From the NCBI RefSeq assembly GCF_018375725.1, contig NZ_JAHACR010000006.1, positions 1 to 53,299 of the forward strand: a DNA stretch of 53,299 nt, given 5' to 3'. The notes below the pieces were generated by a model. The model did no database searches, was not told where the DNA came from, and saw only the letters and a program-made list of their open reading frames with translations. The DNA comes from Burkholderia sp. GTDB lineage: Bacteria; Pseudomonadota; Gammaproteobacteria; Burkholderiales; Burkholderiaceae. Shown piece by piece: positions 52,101 to 53,299 of this stretch. A program made the translations under genes and the position numbers. Within the stretch, counting starts at the first letter, position 1. The number at the start of each line of letters is the position of its first letter.

Positions 52101-52710
52101 TCATCGCCCAGCCATGCAGGCCGAAGTCGAGGTATTCCTGGACGTTGGACGGGAACAGCACCGGCAGGCCGCAGGCCTTGAAGATGTGCTCGGACTGGTG
52201 CGCGAGCGTGGACGATTTCGCCGCGTGGTCGTCGCCGGCGAGCACCAGCACGCCGCCATGCTGCGACGAGCCGGCCGAGTTGGCGTGCTTGAACACGTCG
52301 CCGGTGCGATCGACGCCCGGGCCCTTGCCGTACCACATGCCGAAGACGCCGTCGTACTTCGCGCCGGGATACAGGTTGACCTGCTGCGAGCCCCACACGG
52401 CGGTGGCGGCGAGGTCTTCGTTGAGGCCGGGCTGAAAGACGATCTGGTGGGCGGACAGGTGCTTCTTGGCTTTCCACAGCGACTGGTCGAGACCGCCGAG
52501 CGGCGAGCCGCGATAACCGGAGATGAAGCCGGCGGTGTTCAGGCCGGCGGCGCGGTCGCGTTCCTGCTGGAGCATCGGCAGCCGCACGAGCGCCTGGATG
52601 CCGCTCATGTACGCGCGGCCGCGTTCGAGCGTGTATTTGTCATCTAGCGTGACGGACTGCAGCGCGGCTTCCAGGGACGCGCGTTGGCCTGCGTCTAGCG
52701 GGGCATTCAT
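49120..52710 (-). CDS. Fused indolepyruvate ferredoxin oxidoreductase (IorAB type)
   Basis: A 1196-residue thiamine-diphosphate enzyme that oxidatively decarboxylates aryl- or 2-oxo acids to acyl-CoA, passing electrons to ferredoxin. The alpha-type part begins ~residue 50 (AGFISGYRGSPLGGLDQ). The ThDP-binding part has FCSGCPHNTSTNVPEGSRA and FANLGDGTYFHSGLLA. A Cys cluster, CEGCGDCSVKSNC, resembles an iron-sulfur site. The gamma-type domain begins YGVLVTGVGGTGVVTIGALL. ATG 52710 has GGAGGAG eight bases upstream. Burkholderia-type enzymes are single-chain like this one; the true substrate is unproven here. Confidence 0.93.
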   Translation of the reverse strand: MNAPLDAGQRASLEAALQSVTLDDKYTLERGRAYMSGIQALVRLPMLQQERDRAAGLNTAGFISGYRGSPLGGLDQSLWKAKKHLSAHQIVFQPGLNEDLAATAVWGSQQVNLYPGAKYDGVFGMWYGKGPGVDRTGDVFKHANSAGSSQHGGVLVLAGDDHAAKSSTLAHQSEHIFKACGLPVLFPSNVQEYLDFGLHGWAMSRYSGLWVALKCVTDVVESSASVDIDPHRTQIVLPTDFIMPDGGLNIRWPDPPLVQEARLLDYKWYAALAYVRANKLDRIEIDSPNARFGIMTGGKAYLDVRQALTDLGLDDETCARIGIRLYKVGCVWPLEAQGAQAFARGLDEILVVEEKRQILEYAIKEELYNWPDTQRPRVYGKFDEKDGAGGEWSVPMGNWLLPAHYELSPAIIAKAIATRLEKFELPSDVRARIAARLAVINAKEAALAKPHVTTERKPWFCSGCPHNTSTNVPEGSRAIAGIGCHYMTVWMDRSTSTFSQMGGEGVPWIGQEPFTDEKHVFANLGDGTYFHSGLLAVRAAISSKANITYKILYNDAVAMTGGQPVDGVLTVPQITHQLASEGAKKIVIVTDEPEKYDGQTSLLAPGVTIHHRNQLDDVQRELREIEGTTILIYDQTCATEKRRRRKRGAYPDPAKRAVINEAVCEGCGDCSVKSNCLSVEPLETEFGTKRQINQSSCNKDFSCVNGFCPSFVTVEGGQLKKPKAVSVDGAALPPIPEPALPAIDRAYGVLVTGVGGTGVVTIGALLGMAAHLENKGVTVLDVTGLAQKGGAVMSHVQISHAPTDIHATRIAMGEADLVIGCDAIVTAGDECTSRMRHNATRVVVNSAKTPTADFIKNPNWAFPGLSAEQDIRAAAGDAVDLVDASHFAVALLGDAIYTNPFVLGYAWQRGWLPLSLASLERAIELNGVSVDKNRAAFDWGRRAAFDLASVKQAAAGDARTAQTGATVIALHTKKAVDALIAKRVAFLTAYQDAAYAARYAAFVDKVRAAERAVVDSDGQELLTESVARNLFKLMAYKDEYEVARLQSDPAFLARLAAQFEGDWKLKFHLAPPMFAKKDAHGQPIKKAYGPWMMSAFRMLAKLKFLRGTGLDPFGRTEERRTERALIGEYEALIDEVTARLTAANRPLALDLAALPDGIRGYGHVKENNLRAVRQKWSTLLAQWRAPAGGQSRQQVA

Positions 52711-53028
52711 TGTCAAATCTCCTCCACCCAGTTTGGGATCGCCAAAACCTCGATTGCGTCGGCATCTTGTGGACGCGTCCGCCGTGGCCGGAGTTTGGCC
52801 GGTTTTGGTCGATCGTAGCACTGGTACAAACCCGCCGCTGACCGTCGAAAAATACGGGTCGCGATCGCGAATCCTTGGCGGGCGGGCGTTACAGCATGTA
52901 AAAGCATGTAAAGCCGAACGCATCTGCCGCCAATTGCCGTTAGTCTTGGCAGTCCTGTCGGAGGTGCCTGTCCGCATCCGGTTGTTCGATGCGTACAGGG
53001 AGGCGCCGGCAGTTCAAAAGGAGGTGCC
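52711..53028. other. Intergenic region with a 10-base direct repeat
   Basis: No gene. A tandem pair AGCATGTAAA (52893-52902 and 52903-52912) overlaps a dyad TTACA-GCA-TGTAA (52889-52901), a possible regulator site between the two divergent genes. The small-protein ribosome site AAAAGGAGG lies at the right edge. Confidence 0.5.
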
Positions 53029-53220
53029 ATGAATACACGTCATATCCAGAGTTTCCTGACGGTGTCCGCCGCGTTTTTCGCGATGAGCGGCCCGGCGCAC
53101 GCGCAGGGCGCGAACGCGTTGGCGATCGCCCGCGCGCCGATGCGCCAGGTCGCGCCGTCCCGCGATGCAGCGGCGCAACCGGCGGCGCGTCTTTGCGCGC
53201 GGCGCATGAACGCGCATTGA
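53029..53220 (+). CDS. Small secreted or exported protein of unknown function
   Basis: A 63-residue protein with a likely signal peptide (FLTVSAAFFAMSGPAHAQ, cleavage after AHA) leaving a mature part of about 38 residues rich in Ala and Arg. It has an ideal ribosome site (AGGAGG, 53019-53024) and a strong terminator after it, so it is a real expressed unit. I do not recognise a family. Confidence 0.7.
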   Translation: MNTRHIQSFLTVSAAFFAMSGPAHAQGANALAIARAPMRQVAPSRDAAAQPAARLCARRMNAH

Positions 53221-53252
53221 TCCAATCGCGCGGCCTGCCGGCCGTGCCAACG

Positions 53253-53292
53253 AAAAAGGGCGGGAATCGCGCGATTCCCGCCCTTTCTTTTT
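53253..53292 (+). terminator. Intrinsic terminator at the window end
   Basis: A self-complementary 16+16 base stem (53255-53270 with 53271-53286) is preceded by an A-run and followed by CTTTTTC, so it may act in both directions. Confidence 0.9.
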
Positions 53293-53299
53293 CACCGGA

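Noticed and set aside
49072..52647. Plus-strand open frame of 1191 codons opposite iorAB
   Set aside because: It mirrors the codon-biased iorAB gene, is Arg/Asp/His-rich with no domain, and arises from the high GC third-position pattern.

Overview
This window looks like the primary chromosome of a Burkholderia species, probably of the cepacia-complex type. The evidence is very high GC with strong third-position bias, the flhB-flhA-flhF-flhG-fliA flagellar order, an S-adenosylhomocysteine (SAH) riboswitch in front of ahcY followed by metF, the rsmI-yraN-diaA-dolP block, fused indolepyruvate ferredoxin oxidoreductase, and DUF2957 lipoproteins. The species assignment is inference from protein families and gene order; no database search was possible.

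Layout. 1-6.6 kb: 3' end of a flagellar operon (export gate FlhB/FlhA, polar-placement proteins FlhF/FlhG, sigma-28 FliA), with genes coupled by short overlaps. 6.7-9.8 kb: methyl-cycle operon (SAH riboswitch, ahcY, a small membrane protein, metF). 9.9-16 kb: amidase, dienelactone hydrolase, a branched-chain amino-acid binding protein, an MFS transporter and a HugZ-like protein, ending in an eight-copy octamer repeat. 16.4-20 kb: H-NS-like protein, cation efflux protein, Lrp/AsnC regulator, and an overlapping metallo-beta-lactamase/exonuclease pair. 20.1-24.9 kb: a possible structured RNA, rlpA, then rsmI/yraN diverging from a shared CATG, diaA, dolP, a cytochrome c and tRNA-Ala(CGC).

24.9-28.9 kb is a lower-GC insertion next to the tRNA. 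It carries a probable SinI-type restriction endonuclease, a C5 cytosine methyltransferase with an N-terminal helix-turn-helix domain, and a Vsr mismatch endonuclease. No integrase or flanking repeat was seen. Host-like sequence resumes with a MoaD/ThiS-like protein ending in Gly-Gly, paired with an Asp-box beta-propeller protein, then a chemoreceptor.

32.6-36.9 kb is a tripartite ABC efflux operon whose last permease gene is interrupted by an in-frame amber codon. 37-53.3 kb: small secreted proteins, a Mut7-C protein, a LysE-type exporter, a candidate anti-Shine-Dalgarno small RNA, OmpW with two DUF2957 lipoproteins, argC, a PEBP-family protein, pyrE, malic enzyme maeB, and fused iorAB. The most interesting leads are the candidate small RNA at 39.48 kb, the restriction island with its HTH-methyltransferase fusion, the unexplained hairpin array at 20.2 kb, FlhG with an ablated P-loop, and the mini-ORFs that stitch the flagellar genes together.
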